Under the pieces are notes generated by a model. That model ran no database searches. It saw only the letters and a program-made list of their open reading frames with translations, and was not told the DNA's origin. Below, one piece after another: positions 5,667 to 6,070 of a stretch of 6,070 nt of DNA. Within the stretch, counting starts at the first letter, position 1; each line of letters starts with the position of its first letter. The DNA is from a bacterium (lineage in GTDB: Bacteria; Verrucomicrobiota; Verrucomicrobiae; Limisphaerales; J093), in contig JAKCAB010000360.1 in NCBI GenBank assembly GCA_021839785.1, positions 1-6,070 of the forward strand. The letters run 5' to 3'. The position numbers and the translations under genes were made by a program.

Positions 5667-6070
5667 ATGGCGACCGCAACGCTACCGCGCCCGAAGGAAC
5701 GGCGTCTCTGGACGTACGAGGAGATGCTGGCCGAGTTGCCGGAAACGAACCAACCCACCGAGTTGTGGAACGGAGAGATTCTCATGGCCCCCGCCTCGAG
5801 TCCTGGACATCAAAGTGCCGTTCTCCGCCTCGCTCAGATCCTCGATGACTTTGTCACCGAGCGCGACTTGGGCCGGGTTTATCTCAGCCCCGTGGACGTG
5901 GTGTTGACCCCGCGGCGCGTCGTGCAGCCGGACCTGCTGTTCGTCGCCAAGGAAAATCTGGGCATCGTGCGGGACCGCATCCGCGGCGTGCCGGACCTCA
6001 CGGTGGAAATCGTGTCCGAGTCTTCCTGGCACCGCGATCGCATCGAGAAAAAGGCGCTCTACGAACAGTT
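5667..6070 (+). CDS. Uma2 family endonuclease (DUF820-type, PD-(D/E)XK fold), 5' part
   Basis: The gene is cut by the window edge after 134 complete codons; family members are usually near 190 residues, so the last quarter or more is missing. The visible part matches Uma2 proteins in order: LWTYEEMLAELP (14-25), ELWNGEILMAPASSPGHQSA (32-51, the usual E-[L/V]-x-[N/D]-G-E-[I/L] strand and serine/histidine turn), a helix to about 65, VYLSPVDVVL (71-80), QPDLLFV (87-93) and VEIVSESSWHRDRIEKKALY (113-132). D89 and E114 are the expected metal ligands of the PD-(D/E)XK core, and the S-x-S...D...K...Y pattern after them is typical. These genes occur in many copies in cyanobacteria, Planctomycetota and Verrucomicrobiota; their biological role is not established. 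Here the gene lies alone after an unrelated secreted protein, possibly sharing its transcript. No partner antitoxin is visible. Confidence 0.88.
   Translation, partial: MATATLPRPKERRLWTYEEMLAELPETNQPTELWNGEILMAPASSPGHQSAVLRLAQILDDFVTERDLGRVYLSPVDVVLTPRRVVQPDLLFVAKENLGIVRDRIRGVPDLTVEIVSESSWHRDRIEKKALYEQ

Overview
The window is GC-rich, gene-dense and bacterial. The gene types (double-length ABC-2 permeases, a remnant of a secreted metallo-beta-lactamase-fold protein, a secreted protein of helical-toroid character, a Uma2 nuclease) suggest the Verrucomicrobiota/Planctomycetota group, perhaps a Limisphaerales-like verrucomicrobium. That placement is inferred from gene content only; no rRNA or marker gene is present.

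Layout from left to right. Bases 1-209 hold no convincing gene but contain three perfect GC-rich stem-loops. Bases 210-3517 (minus strand) are a two-gene operon of paralogous ABC-2 type membrane permeases that overlap by 4 bases (ATGA). Each contains the ABC-2 cytoplasmic signature twice, so the operon encodes four half-permease units. No ATP-binding subunit lies in the window. Bases 3518-3703 are a leader region with a small AT-rich island of nested palindromes (3625-3662), a candidate operator or promoter. Bases 3704-4031 (minus strand) look like the wreck of a metallo-beta-lactamase-fold gene: a good N-terminal segment that stops just before the metal-binding motif should appear, joined out of frame to a short, well-coded C-terminal tail.

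From 4161 the strand switches. A complete secreted protein of 483 residues (4161-5612), probably an alpha-helical toroid and not assigned to a named family, is followed 54 bases later by the first 134 codons of a Uma2-family (PD-(D/E)XK) nuclease that runs off the right edge.

The two permeases clearly work together as an exporter or membrane-complex core with an ATPase encoded elsewhere. The secreted protein and the Uma2 gene share a strand but have no evident functional link. I see no phage, insertion sequence, CRISPR, RNA gene or clearly new system. The items most worth checking are the broken metallo-hydrolase, the unassigned secreted protein and the palindrome clusters.
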